Origin: Coxiellaceae bacterium
Lineage (GTDB): Bacteria > Pseudomonadota > Gammaproteobacteria > Coxiellales > Coxiellaceae
Direction of reading: 5' to 3'
Assembly: GCA_014238325.1 (NCBI GenBank)
Contig: JABABH010000015.1
Coordinates: 1 to 22,185, forward strand
Length of the DNA: 22,185 nt
The notes beneath the pieces are model-generated. The model had not been told where the DNA came from. It did not search any database and was given only the letters and a program-made list of their open reading frames with translations. A program made the position numbers and the translations under genes. Of this stretch, positions 7,625 to 15,269 are shown piece after piece (position 1 is the stretch's first letter; every line of letters starts with the position of its first letter).

Positions 7625-8325
7625 TGGGGCAGAAGGTTCATCCTATTGGAATTCGATTAGGTATTACGCGTGAGTGGACATCTAATTGGTATGCCCATAA
7701 AAAAGATTTTGCGCGCTTTCTTCATAAAGACTTGGAAGTACGTGCATTGCTTGAGCGTCGCCTTAAAAAAGCAGGCGTCAGCCGTATTCAAATTGATCGT
7801 CCAGCAAGGAATGCTAAAATCACCATTTATGCTTCAAGACCCGGTGTCATTATTGGTAAGAAAGGCGGTGAAATTGAAGCCCTTCGTGGGATTGTTTCGA
7901 AAATTATGGAAGTTCCTGTGCATATTTCTATTGAAGAACTAAAAAAGCCAGAGCTTGATGCTAAACTTGTCGCTGGGAATGTCGCACAGCAATTAGAGCG
8001 TCGTTTAATGTTTCGTCGGGTGATGAAGCGAGCTGTTCAGACAACTTTACGACAGGGTGCTTTGGGTATCAAAGTGAGCGTTAGTGGAAGACTGGGCGGA
8101 GCTGAAATTGCAAGGACGGAGTGGTATAGAGAAGGACGAGTTCCTTTGCATACCTTTAGGGCTGATATTGATTATGCTCAAGTGACAGCTCAGACCACAT
8201 ATGGGGTAATTGGCGTTAAAGTTTGGATATTTAAGGGTGAAATAAACCAAAAAAAGATGAAAGTCAAGCCAGTTACTATTCAAAATCATTTATCTGATGG
8301 GGGGGCTGTCAATGTTGCAGCCTAG
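7624..8325 (+). CDS. rpsC: 30S ribosomal protein S3
   Basis: S3 forms part of the mRNA entry channel and, with S4 and S5, has helicase activity. The 233 residues (E. coli 233) begin GQKVHPIGIRLGI, the standard S3 start. The KH domain has the GXXG loop in GVIIGKKGGEIEALR (residues about 75-89), and the C-terminal domain shows SGRLGGAEIARTEWYREG and GVKVWIFKGE. AAGGGG lies 10 bases before the ATG, which overlaps the rplV stop. The 3' end contains a run of seven G (8299-8305) that sits in front of the rplP start. Confidence 0.98.
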   Translation: MGQKVHPIGIRLGITREWTSNWYAHKKDFARFLHKDLEVRALLERRLKKAGVSRIQIDRPARNAKITIYASRPGVIIGKKGGEIEALRGIVSKIMEVPVHISIEELKKPELDAKLVAGNVAQQLERRLMFRRVMKRAVQTTLRQGALGIKVSVSGRLGGAEIARTEWYREGRVPLHTFRADIDYAQVTAQTTYGVIGVKVWIFKGEINQKKMKVKPVTIQNHLSDGGAVNVAA

Positions 8326-8725
8326 TACGAGAAAATATCGTAAGGATTTCAAAGGTCGTAATCGAGGGTTTGCGACGCGCGGAAATACGGTAGTTTTAGG
8401 TGAATATGGTTTGCGCGCGAACGCTCGAGCTCGTATTACAGCCTCTCAAATAGAGGCAGCACGTCGTGCTATAGCTCGACATGTTAAACGAGGCGGAAAG
8501 ATTACTATTCGAATTTTTCCAGACAAACCGGTTACAAAAAAGCCGTTGGAGGTTCGTCAAGGGAAAGGGAAAGGGAACGTAGAGTATTGGGTTGCTTTAG
8601 TGCAACCTGGCCGTATCATTTTTGAAATTGAAGGGGTGACACCAGATTTAGTACGTGAGGCTTTTGCGCGCGCTTCAGCGAAGTTACCCATATCCTGTTC
8701 AGTCGTAAAACGGACGGTGATGTAA
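8312..8725 (+). CDS. rplP: 50S ribosomal protein L16
   Basis: L16 sits at the A-site side of the 50S subunit and helps position aminoacyl-tRNA. The start MLQPSTRKYRKDFKGRNRG at 8312 matches the family; an upstream in-frame ATG at 8297 would add five unmatched residues and is not used. The product is 137 residues (E. coli 136). VRQGKGKGNVEYWVALVQPG (about 80-99) keeps the arginine that YcfD/RoxA hydroxylates in E. coli (Arg81). The gene overlaps rpsC by 14 bases, and rpmC starts directly after its stop. Confidence 0.97.
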   Translation: MLQPSTRKYRKDFKGRNRGFATRGNTVVLGEYGLRANARARITASQIEAARRAIARHVKRGGKITIRIFPDKPVTKKPLEVRQGKGKGNVEYWVALVQPGRIIFEIEGVTPDLVREAFARASAKLPISCSVVKRTVM

Positions 8726-8929
8726 ATGAATATCAAAGAGATGAGAGAGAAATCAAACGAAGAGCTAAAAATAGCATTGCTCGAGTTATATAAAGTACAA
8801 TTTAAATTACGCATGAAAAAAGGTGCATTACAATCAGATTCTGCAGTCAATATCAGCCATTTGATTAAAAAAGCTCGTCGAGATATTGCGCGTATTAAGA
8901 CTTTGTTAGTCGAGGAAAAGAAGCGATGA
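8726..8929 (+). CDS. rpmC: 50S ribosomal protein L29
   Basis: L29 is a small helical hairpin protein next to L23 near the tunnel exit. The 67 residues show the N-terminal MREKSNEEL helix, a KVQFKLRMKKG stretch and the C-terminal KKARRDIARIKTLL helix typical of L29. There is no spacer to rplP, and its last four bases overlap the rpsQ start (ATGA), so translation is probably coupled. Confidence 0.95.
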   Translation: MNIKEMREKSNEELKIALLELYKVQFKLRMKKGALQSDSAVNISHLIKKARRDIARIKTLLVEEKKR

Positions 8930-9186
8930 AAGAATCAAGTCCTATTCAGCGGATTATGACGGGTACTGTTATAAGTAATAAAATGAGAGATACGATTTCA
9001 GTCTTAATAGAGCGTAGCGTCAAGCATCCTAAATATGGAAAATATGTGAGGCGTTCTACAAAATTGCATGCTCATGATCCTGGCAATCAATGTCAGATGG
9101 GTGATGTGGTATCGATTGTTTCATGTGCTCCCATTTCAAAAATGAAGCATTGGAAATTAGTAGAGATTAAGACTAAAGCAGAGTAA
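8926..9186 (+). CDS. rpsQ: 30S ribosomal protein S17
   Basis: S17 is an OB-fold protein that binds helix 11 of 16S rRNA early in assembly. The 86 residues include the family's GTVISNKMRDTISV strand, HPKYGKYVRRSTKLHAHDP (the usual KRSTK-like loop) and GDVVSIVSCAPISKMKHWKLVE at the end. It overlaps rpmC by 4 bases. A 31-base gap precedes rplN, the border of the classical S10 and spc operons. Confidence 0.96.
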   Translation: MKESSPIQRIMTGTVISNKMRDTISVLIERSVKHPKYGKYVRRSTKLHAHDPGNQCQMGDVVSIVSCAPISKMKHWKLVEIKTKAE

Positions 9187-9217
9187 ATGCGGATTAGCAT
9201 AGCATGAGAGGCTTGGA

Positions 9218-9586
9218 ATGATTCAAACACAATCTATTGTTAATGTTGCTGATAATAGTGGTGCGAAACGTGTCATGTGCATCAAAGTATTAGGTGGCTC
9301 AAAGCGACGCTATGCTAATATTGGTGACTTGATTAAAGTCAGTATTAAAGAGGCTATTCCTCGCGGGAAAGTGAAGAAAGGCGAGGTTATGGTAGCGCTA
9401 GTGGTTAGAACAAGAAAAGGCGTTCGACGTGATGATGGCTCTTTAATTCGTTTTGATACGAATGCCGTTGTACTTTTAAATACACAGCGTCAACCTATTG
9501 GGACTCGTGTTTTTGGTCCGGTTACTCGTGAATTACGAACGAGTCGATTTATGAAGATCGTGTCATTGGCTTTGGAAGTATTATAA
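9218..9586 (+). CDS. rplN: 50S ribosomal protein L14
   Basis: L14 lies at the subunit interface and takes part in bridges to 16S rRNA. The length of 122 residues is close to the family norm. MIQTQSIVNVADNSGAKRVMCIKVLGG (residues 1-27), KAAIPRG-like EAIPRGKVKKGEV and the C-terminal VTRELR and MKIVSLALEVL are standard. GAGG lies about 9 bases before the ATG. No promoter that I can support is visible in the short gap upstream, so it is probably read through from S10. Confidence 0.97.
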   Translation: MIQTQSIVNVADNSGAKRVMCIKVLGGSKRRYANIGDLIKVSIKEAIPRGKVKKGEVMVALVVRTRKGVRRDDGSLIRFDTNAVVLLNTQRQPIGTRVFGPVTRELRTSRFMKIVSLALEVL

Positions 9587-9608
9587 AACAGAGGCGTGAT
9601 GAGGCATC

Positions 9609-9926
9609 ATGAATAAAATAAAAAAAGACGATATGGTTATTATGATTGCGGGCAAGGATAAAGGTCGCTCTGGAAAGGTCCTCCAATGTTTGAAAAACAA
9701 TAGGGTCATTGTTGAGGGAGTGAACATAGCTAAAAAGCACGTCAAACCGAATCCTAATCGAGGGCAAACGGGAGGTGTGGTTAAAAAGGAACTGAGCGTT
9801 CATATCTCTAATGTTGCGATTTATAACGATCATCCTCAAAAGGCTGACCGTGTGGGTCTCAAATTTTTAGAAGATGGTAAAAAAGTTCGTTATTTTAAGT
9901 CGACGGGAGAACTTATCGATGCATAG
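9609..9926 (+). CDS. rplX: 50S ribosomal protein L24
   Basis: L24 initiates 50S assembly by binding the 5' end of 23S rRNA. The KOW motif is clear in KKDDMVIMIAGKDKGRSGKV (residues 5-24), followed by VIVEGVNIAKKHVKPN and the GGVVKKE segment. The length of 105 residues matches E. coli (104). GAGG is just upstream of the ATG. Its TAG stop falls inside the left arm of the possible regulatory hairpin in front of rplE. Confidence 0.96.
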   Translation: MNKIKKDDMVIMIAGKDKGRSGKVLQCLKNNRVIVEGVNIAKKHVKPNPNRGQTGGVVKKELSVHISNVAIYNDHPQKADRVGLKFLEDGKKVRYFKSTGELIDA

Positions 9927-9954
9927 TCAATCACATTTTATGATGGGAATGCAT
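9919..9954 (+). promoter_or_regulatory. Possible S8-type regulatory hairpin in the rplX-rplE gap
   Basis: Outer arms ATGCAT (9919-9924 and 9949-9954) and inner arms ATCA (9930-9933) and TGAT (9941-9944) can fold into an interrupted stem-loop overlapping the rplX stop and ending 20 bases before rplE. In E. coli the S8 translational repressor site lies at this same junction. The arms are short, so this is a position-supported guess. Confidence 0.3.
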
Positions 9955-9974
9955 AGGATCGCCGAGGTTAGCGC

Positions 9975-10526
9975 ATGATGACGGACTTTCAAACAATGTA
10001 TAGAGAGAAAATTATTCCAGCCTTAAAACAGAAATTTTGCTTTAAGTCTGTGATGGAAGTTCCTCGGTTACAAAAAATTACTTTAAATATGGGTGTAGGC
10101 GAAGCCGTATCTGATAAAAAAATATTGGATCGTGCCTTGGATGATCTCACAAAAATTGCTGGCCAAAAACCAGTTACGACCTATGCGAGGAAATCAGAGG
10201 CTGGTTTTAAAATACGAGCTGGCTGGCCGATTGGTTGTAAAGTGACTTTACGTGGAAATCAGATGTATGATTTCCTTCAGCGCTTAATTATGATTTCTAT
10301 TCCGCGTATCACCGATTTTCGTGGATTTCCTCTTAAATCTTTTGATGGGAGAGGAAATTTTAGTTTTGGTATTCGGGAGCAAATTGTATTTCCTGAAATA
10401 GATTATGACACTATTGATGCTGTTCGTGGTTTGGATGTTATCATGACGACGTCAGCCAGTAACAATGAACAAGGTATGGCCTTGTTAAGGGCATTTGGTT
10501 TTCCTTTAAAAGAAGATAGAGGGTAA
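9975..10526 (+). CDS. rplE: 50S ribosomal protein L5
   Basis: L5 binds 5S rRNA and contacts the P-site tRNA at the top of the 50S subunit. The product is 183 residues if ATG 9975 is used, or 182 from the adjacent ATG 9978; GAGG is 11 bases before the first. Family motifs include ITLNMGVGEA (about 35-44), GQKPV, KSEAGFKIRAGWPIGCKVTLRG and the C-terminal GLDVIMTTSASNNEQGMALLRAFGFP. Its translation could be controlled by the hairpin at 9919-9954. Confidence 0.97.
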   Translation: MMTDFQTMYREKIIPALKQKFCFKSVMEVPRLQKITLNMGVGEAVSDKKILDRALDDLTKIAGQKPVTTYARKSEAGFKIRAGWPIGCKVTLRGNQMYDFLQRLIMISIPRITDFRGFPLKSFDGRGNFSFGIREQIVFPEIDYDTIDAVRGLDVIMTTSASNNEQGMALLRAFGFPLKEDRG

Positions 10527-10530
10527 TGGC

Positions 10531-10830
10531 ATGGCAAAATTAAGTATCATCATGCGCAATAAAAAACGCATTAAGCGTGTAGAGGTAGCACGTAAAACAC
10601 GTTTGGAAGCTCGCGAACAAATTAAAAAAGGTGATCTTGAGGAGCAGGAGCTCGCTATACTGAAATTACAGAAACGATCACCGAATGAAAGCCTTGTCCG
10701 TGTTAGAAATCGTTGTCATTATTGTGGTCGCCCTAGAGGTGTATTAAGAAAATTTGGTTTATGTCGGATTCATTTGCGTGAAGCAGTGATGCGTGGTGAT
10801 GTTCCTGGTGTAAAGAAGGCAAGTTGGTAA
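10531..10830 (+). CDS. rpsN: 30S ribosomal protein S14, long form with zinc-site residues
   Basis: S14 is a 30S head protein. At 99 residues this is the long proteobacterial form, which normally lacks zinc ligands (E. coli keeps only the first cysteine, in RNRCRQTGRP). Here the core reads CHYC (62-65), then 12 residues, then CRIH (78-81), giving CxxC-x12-CxxH. That is the spacing of the four-cysteine zinc ribbon of the short C+ form, with histidine in the last place. The C-terminus REAVMRGDVPGVKKASW is standard. It starts 4 bases after rplE, whose final AGAGGG is the likely ribosome-binding site. Confidence 0.96.
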   Translation: MAKLSIIMRNKKRIKRVEVARKTRLEAREQIKKGDLEEQELAILKLQKRSPNESLVRVRNRCHYCGRPRGVLRKFGLCRIHLREAVMRGDVPGVKKASW

Positions 10831-10836
10831 AATATT

Positions 10837-11235
10837 ATGAGTATGCAAGATCCTATTGCTGATATGTTTACTCGGATACGCAATGCGTTAACGGTTGGTA
10901 AGCAAACTGTTTTTGTACCGATGTCTCAGTTTAAGTACAATATTGCGAAAGTATTAAAGGATGAGGGATACATCGCTGATTTTCGTTTAGCGAAAAACGA
11001 AGTTGGGCGTGAGCACTTGCAGATTGACTTGAAATACTACGAAGGCCAATCTGTTATTACTAAGATTGTGCGTGTTAGTCGTCCTGGTTTACGAATATAT
11101 AAAGAGAAGCGTCAAATTCCAGTGGTCAAAAATGGATTAGGAATTGCTATTATCTCTACTTCGAAAGGTGTCATGTCTGACCGTCAAGCACGTAAGATGG
11201 CTGCAGGTGGCGAAGTGATTGGTTATGTGGATTAG
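10837..11235 (+). CDS. rpsH: 30S ribosomal protein S8
   Basis: S8 binds the central domain of 16S rRNA and, in E. coli, represses the spc operon by binding its mRNA. The 132 residues begin MSMQDPIADMFTRIRNA as in E. coli. They end with RVSRPGLRIY, GLGIAIISTSKGVMSDRQAR and GGEVIGYVD, the hallmark C-terminal RNA-binding region. The ribosome-binding site before the ATG is weak, suggesting coupling to rpsN six bases upstream. The stop is TAG. Confidence 0.97.
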   Translation: MSMQDPIADMFTRIRNALTVGKQTVFVPMSQFKYNIAKVLKDEGYIADFRLAKNEVGREHLQIDLKYYEGQSVITKIVRVSRPGLRIYKEKRQIPVVKNGLGIAIISTSKGVMSDRQARKMAAGGEVIGYVD

Positions 11236-11246
11236 GAGCGTATCTT

Positions 11247-11786
11247 GTGGGTAGTCGAATAGCGCGTTATCCGGTCTTATTATCGGGCGTGACTTGCACG
11301 ATTTCATCAAATCAGCTGATGGTGAAAGGAAAATTAGGGGAGCTTAATTTTGCAATACATCCAGCTGTCTTGGTGGAACATAATGAGTCAGCTAATACTT
11401 TGTTATTTTCACCAGTGCCTAATGTAGCTAACAGTGATGCATTAACGGGAACTACCCGTGCTTTGGCTAATAATATGGTGCTGGGTGTGACTCAGGGCTT
11501 TGAGAAAAAGTTATTATTAGTAGGAGTAGGTTACCGTGCTAGCGTACAGGGCAATACATTAAATTTATCGCTTGGATTTTCTCATCCGGTTGAGCGAGCT
11601 ATACCGGATGGTATTAAGATTACGACACCTAGTGCGACTGAAATTCTTATTTCTGGTATTGATAAGCAGAAAGTGGGCCAAGTAGCTGCACATATTCGTG
11701 CTATTAGACCGCCGGAGCCTTATAAAGGAAAAGGGATTCGATATAGTGATGAAGTGATTATTCGAAAAGAGGCAAAGAAAAAATAG
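11247..11786 (+). CDS. rplF: 50S ribosomal protein L6 (GTG start)
   Basis: L6 lies near the sarcin-ricin loop and factor-binding site. The 179 residues (E. coli 177) start GSRIARYPV and contain KKLLLVGVGYRASVQGN, LSLGFSHPV and the C-terminal RRPEPYKGKG-like motif RPPEPYKGKGIRYSDEV. The GTG start at 11247 is supported by AGGAG 8 bases upstream and by the family N-terminus. The TAG stop shares its G with the rplR start. Confidence 0.96.
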   Translation: MGSRIARYPVLLSGVTCTISSNQLMVKGKLGELNFAIHPAVLVEHNESANTLLFSPVPNVANSDALTGTTRALANNMVLGVTQGFEKKLLLVGVGYRASVQGNTLNLSLGFSHPVERAIPDGIKITTPSATEILISGIDKQKVGQVAAHIRAIRPPEPYKGKGIRYSDEVIIRKEAKKK

Positions 11787-12139
11787 TGAATAAACGTCAG
11801 AAGCGTTATCGTCGTACTCGGCGAATTAGAGCGAAAATAAATGAGTTAGGCATGGTTCGTTTGAGTGTCTATCGTTCCAATAAACATGTATATGCACAAT
11901 TGATTGCACCTCATGATGCCAAAATATTAGCGGCTGCATCTACGCTGGATAAAGAGCTTTGTGCATCTCTATCAAATGGTAGTAATTGTCATGCTGCTGC
12001 TGAAGTTGGTCGCGTGATTGCTAAGCGTGCAGAAAACTTGAGTATTATGAAAGTCGCGTTTGATCGCAGTGGATACAAATATCACGGACGAATACGTGCT
12101 TTGGCGGAGGCAGCCCGCGAATCAGGTATGCAATTCTAA
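11786..12139 (+). CDS. rplR: 50S ribosomal protein L18 (GTG start)
   Basis: L18 delivers and anchors 5S rRNA in the central protuberance. The 117 residues (same as E. coli) begin NKRQKRYRRTRRIRAKI. They show RLSVYRSNKHVYAQLI and VAFDRSGYKYHGRIRALAEAARESGMQF, the conserved C-terminus. GTG at 11786 overlaps the rplF stop by one base, and homology supports this start. Confidence 0.96.
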   Translation: MNKRQKRYRRTRRIRAKINELGMVRLSVYRSNKHVYAQLIAPHDAKILAAASTLDKELCASLSNGSNCHAAAEVGRVIAKRAENLSIMKVAFDRSGYKYHGRIRALAEAARESGMQF

Positions 12140-12160
12140 ACATATATTTAAGGTGCAAAA

Positions 12161-12679
12161 GTGGTACGATCAGTAGGTAATGATACAATCAGTGATGGTA
12201 TACAAGAAAAACTAGTAGGCGTTCGTCGCACGGCAAAAGTAGTCCAAGGTGGCCGAATTTTTTCATTTTCTGCTTTTGTTGTCGCTGGTGATGGTAATGG
12301 AAAGGTTGGGTTTGGTTTGGGCAAAGCACGAGAAGTGCCCGTTGCTATACAAAAAGCGACAGAGCGAGCACGCCGAAATATGCAACAGATTCATTTGCAC
12401 GGAGGTACTTTATACCATGCAGCTCGTGCTTCTCATGGAGCCTCAATTGTATGTATGTTTCCAGCATCTGAAGGAACTGGAGTGATTGCGGGAAATGCCA
12501 TGCGTGCTGTTTTTGAAGTGATTGGTGTAGAAAATGTTTTGGCTAAATGTATAGGATCTTCTAACCCGATTAACGTTGTGCGTGCAACAGTAAAAGCCTT
12601 ACAGATGATCGAAACCCCCGAGTTTGTAGCTGCTAAGCGTGGTAAAACTATTTCACATATTCTTGGAGGCGCGAAGTGA
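12161..12679 (+). CDS. rpsE: 30S ribosomal protein S5 (GTG start)
   Basis: S5 is part of the mRNA entry site and influences decoding accuracy. The 172 residues (E. coli 167) contain the double-stranded RNA-binding core TAKVVQGGRIFSFSAFVVAGDGNGKVG and then GLGKAREVP and the C-terminal SSNPINVVRATVKAL. The GTG start at 12161 has AAGGTG close upstream. Its TGA overlaps the rpmD GTG by 4 bases. Confidence 0.96.
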   Translation: MVRSVGNDTISDGIQEKLVGVRRTAKVVQGGRIFSFSAFVVAGDGNGKVGFGLGKAREVPVAIQKATERARRNMQQIHLHGGTLYHAARASHGASIVCMFPASEGTGVIAGNAMRAVFEVIGVENVLAKCIGSSNPINVVRATVKALQMIETPEFVAAKRGKTISHILGGAK

Positions 12680-12879
12680 GGCATCAGAAAACGGTAGCAG
12701 TTACTCTAGTAAAGCGTAAATATGGTCGTAAGCCGGGTCATCGTGAGTGCGTAGAAGGTTTGGGTTTGCGTCGCTTACATCAACGAGTTTTGGTCCAATG
12801 CACACCAGAGAACCTTGGTATGGTAAAAAAAATTAGCTATTTATTAAAAATTGAGGATAACATCGATGCATCTCAATAG
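12676..12879 (+). CDS. rpmD: 50S ribosomal protein L30 (GTG start)
   Basis: L30 is a small 50S protein absent from many reduced genomes and organelles; its presence fits a fairly complete proteobacterial set. The 67 residues include VAVTLVKRKYGRKPGHRECVEGLGLRR and the NLGMVKKISYLLKIED end, typical of L30 (E. coli 59), with a short N- and C-terminal extension. The GTG start overlaps the rpsE stop (GTGA), and the tail overlaps the start of rplO by 14 bases. Confidence 0.93.
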   Translation: MRHQKTVAVTLVKRKYGRKPGHRECVEGLGLRRLHQRVLVQCTPENLGMVKKISYLLKIEDNIDASQ

Positions 12880-13297
12880 TTTAAGACCTGCCTCAGGTTC
12901 CCGTCAAAATAAAAAGCGAGTGGGTAGAGGTATAGGGAGTCAAAAAGGGAAAACTTGTGGTCGTGGTCATAAAGGGCAGCACGCTCGTTCTGGAGGTTAC
13001 CACAAGGTAGGGTTTGAGGGAGGGCAGATGCCCTTACAAAGACGTATTCCCAAATTTGGCTATACTTCTCGTGTCTCTCGTTTTTCTGCTGAAGTTCGTT
13101 TGCATGAGCTTAATAAAATTACTGGCGATACAGTGGATTTGGCCTCTCTAAGGTCGTCTGGTATTATCACTGCATCGGTGAAGTTTGTAAAAATATTTTT
13201 ATCCGGCACACTACAGAATCCGCTAAAAATACGCGGTTGTCGAGTCAGTCGTGGTGCACGTGCTGTTATAGAAAAACTGGGCGGTCAAATCGAATAA
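12866..13297 (+). CDS. rplO: 50S ribosomal protein L15
   Basis: L15 is a late-binding 50S protein with a long basic extension. I start at ATG 12866 (MHLNSLRPASGSRQNKKRVGRG), the family N-terminus; a TTG five codons earlier is possible but unneeded. The glycine-rich segment GRGIGSQKGKTCGRGHKGQHAR, with GFEGGQMPLQRRIPKFG after it, is diagnostic. The product is 143 residues (E. coli 144). secY follows after 3 bases. Confidence 0.95.
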   Translation: MHLNSLRPASGSRQNKKRVGRGIGSQKGKTCGRGHKGQHARSGGYHKVGFEGGQMPLQRRIPKFGYTSRVSRFSAEVRLHELNKITGDTVDLASLRSSGIITASVKFVKIFLSGTLQNPLKIRGCRVSRGARAVIEKLGGQIE

Positions 13298-13300
13298 CAC

Positions 13301-14635
13301 ATGAAAACAGCAGCAAAGGGTTCTTCATTATCACAAGGTGGTTTAGGTGAATTAAAAAAACGCCTACTCTTTCTCTTCTTTTGCCTTATTTTTTTCCGTT
13401 TCGGAGCTGCAATACCGATACCTGGTTTAGATCCTGTGCACCTAGCTGATTTTTTTAATAAAAATCAGCATGGTTTGTTGGGTATGTTCAATATGTTCTC
13501 TGGAGGAGCTCTAGGAAACATGACTTTGTTTGCGCTCGGTGTATTACCCTATATCTCGTCTTCTATTATCATACAAATGTATACTCAAATTTCTCCACAG
13601 ATGAAGGCCTTACAAAAAGAAGGTGAGCTTGGGAGACGAAAAATTAGTCAATATACCCGATATGGAACAGTCATTTTATCTTGTTTGCAATCTATTTTTA
13701 TGAGTAAGTATCTTATCAGTATCCCAGGTATAGTTCTGAGCCCTGGACCTCTTTTCTATTTTACGACATCGGTTACGCTAGTAACGGGTAGCATGTTTTT
13801 GATGTGGTTAGGTGAGCAAATAACGGAGAGAGGCATAGGAAACGGTATTTCTTTGATTATTTTTGCTGGAATTGCCTCTCGCTTTCCTGCTTCCATGGGA
13901 CAAGTATTGACACAAATGCGCCAAGGTGAAATACCTGTTTTTATTTTTCTCTTAATGTTAGCAGTGATTTTAGCTGTTACCTTATTAGTGGTATTTTTTG
14001 AACGGGCTCAGCGTCGTATTACGATCAATTATGCAAAAAGACAGCATGGCCGAAAATTATATGCAGCACAAAGCAGTCACTTACCCTTAAAAATCAACAT
14101 GGCAGGTGTGATTCCTGTTATTTTTGCGCAAAGTATCCTAGTATTTATCACCGCTGCTATCAAATTTGTCTCTTCGTTTCATGCCCTAAGCTGGCTCAAT
14201 GAAGTGTCACTAGCTTTGGGTTATGATCAGCCTGCTTATATGATACTCTTTGCTATCTTAGCGATATTTTTTAGTTTTTTTTATACAGCCTTAGTGTTTA
14301 ATCCTAAAGATACTGCTGATAATTTAAAAAAATCGGGAGCATTTATTCCAGGTATTCGACCTGGTGATCAAACGATGCGTTTTATTGATAAAATTATGAC
14401 TCGTTTAACCCTATCCGGTTCATTTTATCTTGTCATCGTTGTGTTAGTTCCTAAATCTATTATCTTATTATGGTGGAACCTGCCTTTCTATTTTGGAGGT
14501 ACTTCCTTATTGATTGTGGTGGTCGTTATTATGGATTCTATGTCACAGGTCCAAGCGCATGTGATGAGTCATCAGTATGAATCTTTAATGAAAAAATCGG
14601 GTGATAAAGATTCAAAAATGTCGTTAATTCGATAG
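13301..14635 (+). CDS. secY: Preprotein translocase subunit SecY
   Basis: SecY is the protein-conducting channel of the inner membrane, working with SecE, SecG, SecA and the ribosome. The 444 residues (E. coli 443) show about ten hydrophobic segments beginning around residue 23. Conserved landmarks are FGAAIPIPG after TM1, LGNMTLFALGVLPYISSSIIIQ at the plug/TM2 region, GIGNGISLIIFAGI, and the cytoplasmic loop 5 with FNPKDTADNLKKSG and GIRPG (its arginine corresponds to E. coli Arg357, needed for SecA function). The C-terminus is basic and cytoplasmic. It keeps the classical spc position between rplO and rpmJ. The stop is TAG. Confidence 0.98.
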   Translation: MKTAAKGSSLSQGGLGELKKRLLFLFFCLIFFRFGAAIPIPGLDPVHLADFFNKNQHGLLGMFNMFSGGALGNMTLFALGVLPYISSSIIIQMYTQISPQMKALQKEGELGRRKISQYTRYGTVILSCLQSIFMSKYLISIPGIVLSPGPLFYFTTSVTLVTGSMFLMWLGEQITERGIGNGISLIIFAGIASRFPASMGQVLTQMRQGEIPVFIFLLMLAVILAVTLLVVFFERAQRRITINYAKRQHGRKLYAAQSSHLPLKINMAGVIPVIFAQSILVFITAAIKFVSSFHALSWLNEVSLALGYDQPAYMILFAILAIFFSFFYTALVFNPKDTADNLKKSGAFIPGIRPGDQTMRFIDKIMTRLTLSGSFYLVIVVLVPKSIILLWWNLPFYFGGTSLLIVVVVIMDSMSQVQAHVMSHQYESLMKKSGDKDSKMSLIR

Positions 14636-14651
14636 CATTAGGGGATTACAT

Positions 14652-14777
14652 ATGAAAGTAAGAGCATCAGTCAAACGCCTTTGTAGGCACTGTAAAGTCG
14701 TGCGCCGAAAAGGTGTTATTCGTATTATTTGCAAAGAGGCACGTCATAAACAACGTCAGAAAGGCGGTGGGCTATAA
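14652..14777 (+). CDS. rpmJ: 50S ribosomal protein L36, zinc-binding form
   Basis: This 41-residue gene encodes L36, which stabilises 23S rRNA near the GTPase-associated centre. It begins MKVRASVKRLCRHCKVV. The zinc ligands are Cys11, Cys14, Cys27 and His32 (CxxC-x12-CxxxxH), so it is the C+ type. AGGGG lies 9 bases upstream of the ATG, and the gene follows secY by 16 bases, its canonical place at the end of spc. A short glycine-rich tail (KGGGL) extends slightly past the E. coli length of 38. Confidence 0.95.
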   Translation: MKVRASVKRLCRHCKVVRRKGVIRIICKEARHKQRQKGGGL

Positions 14778-14808
14778 TAGGTTATGCTGCATGGTGTGGA
14801 TTACTTGT

Positions 14809-14836
14809 TTGAATTTTGTTTTTTTAATGATATAAT
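14809..14836 (+). promoter_or_regulatory. Possible sigma70 promoter for the alpha operon
   Basis: TTGAAT (14809-14814) and a perfect TATAAT (14831-14836) are spaced by 16 bases in a very AT-rich stretch. They lie about 40 bases before the rpsM start, where E. coli also has an internal promoter. The 99-base rpmJ-rpsM gap is the longest in the ribosomal cluster and could also hold an S4-binding leader, but I cannot identify the pseudoknot by eye. Confidence 0.55.
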
Positions 14837-14876
14837 TTGAAATTTTATGTCAATAAATGTGGAGTAAGTGAAGAGT

Positions 14877-15239
14877 ATGGTTGCGCGTATTTCAGGTGTC
14901 AATATTCCAGCGCATAAGCATTTGCGTGTGGGTTTACAAGCCATTTATGGGCTTGGGAATACTCGCGCATTGGAAATTTGTGTCAATGCTCAATTAGATC
15001 CGAGCATGAAAATCATGGACCTCTCAGATGAGCAATTGGATACTTTAAGAAGTATTATTGCTCAGTATACTGTGGAGGGAGATTTGCGTCGTGAACGTGC
15101 GATGAATATAAAACGAAAGATGGACTTAGGATGCTACGCAGGCTTTCGTCACCGGCGAGGTTTACCTCTTAATGGTCAGCGTACTCGAACAAATGCGCGT
15201 ACTCGGAAAGGGAAACGAAAAGCAATTAGACACTCGTAA
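14877..15239 (+). CDS. rpsM: 30S ribosomal protein S13
   Basis: S13 bridges the 30S head to the 50S subunit and contacts the P-site tRNA. The start is placed at ATG 14877 (MVARISGVNIPAHKH, 120 residues, E. coli 118). A GTG nine bases earlier is in frame but would add residues not seen in the family. The C-terminal GCYAGFRHRRGLPLNGQRTRTNARTRKGKRK region is diagnostic. It is the first alpha-operon gene, downstream of the promoter-like sequence at 14809-14836. Confidence 0.96.
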   Translation: MVARISGVNIPAHKHLRVGLQAIYGLGNTRALEICVNAQLDPSMKIMDLSDEQLDTLRSIIAQYTVEGDLRRERAMNIKRKMDLGCYAGFRHRRGLPLNGQRTRTNARTRKGKRKAIRHS

Positions 15240-15269
15240 CATTATATTGTATTAATCTGGGAATCGGCT

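Noticed and set aside
8297..8311. Upstream ATG start for rplP
   Set aside because: The extra five residues do not match L16; MLQP at 8312 is the family start.
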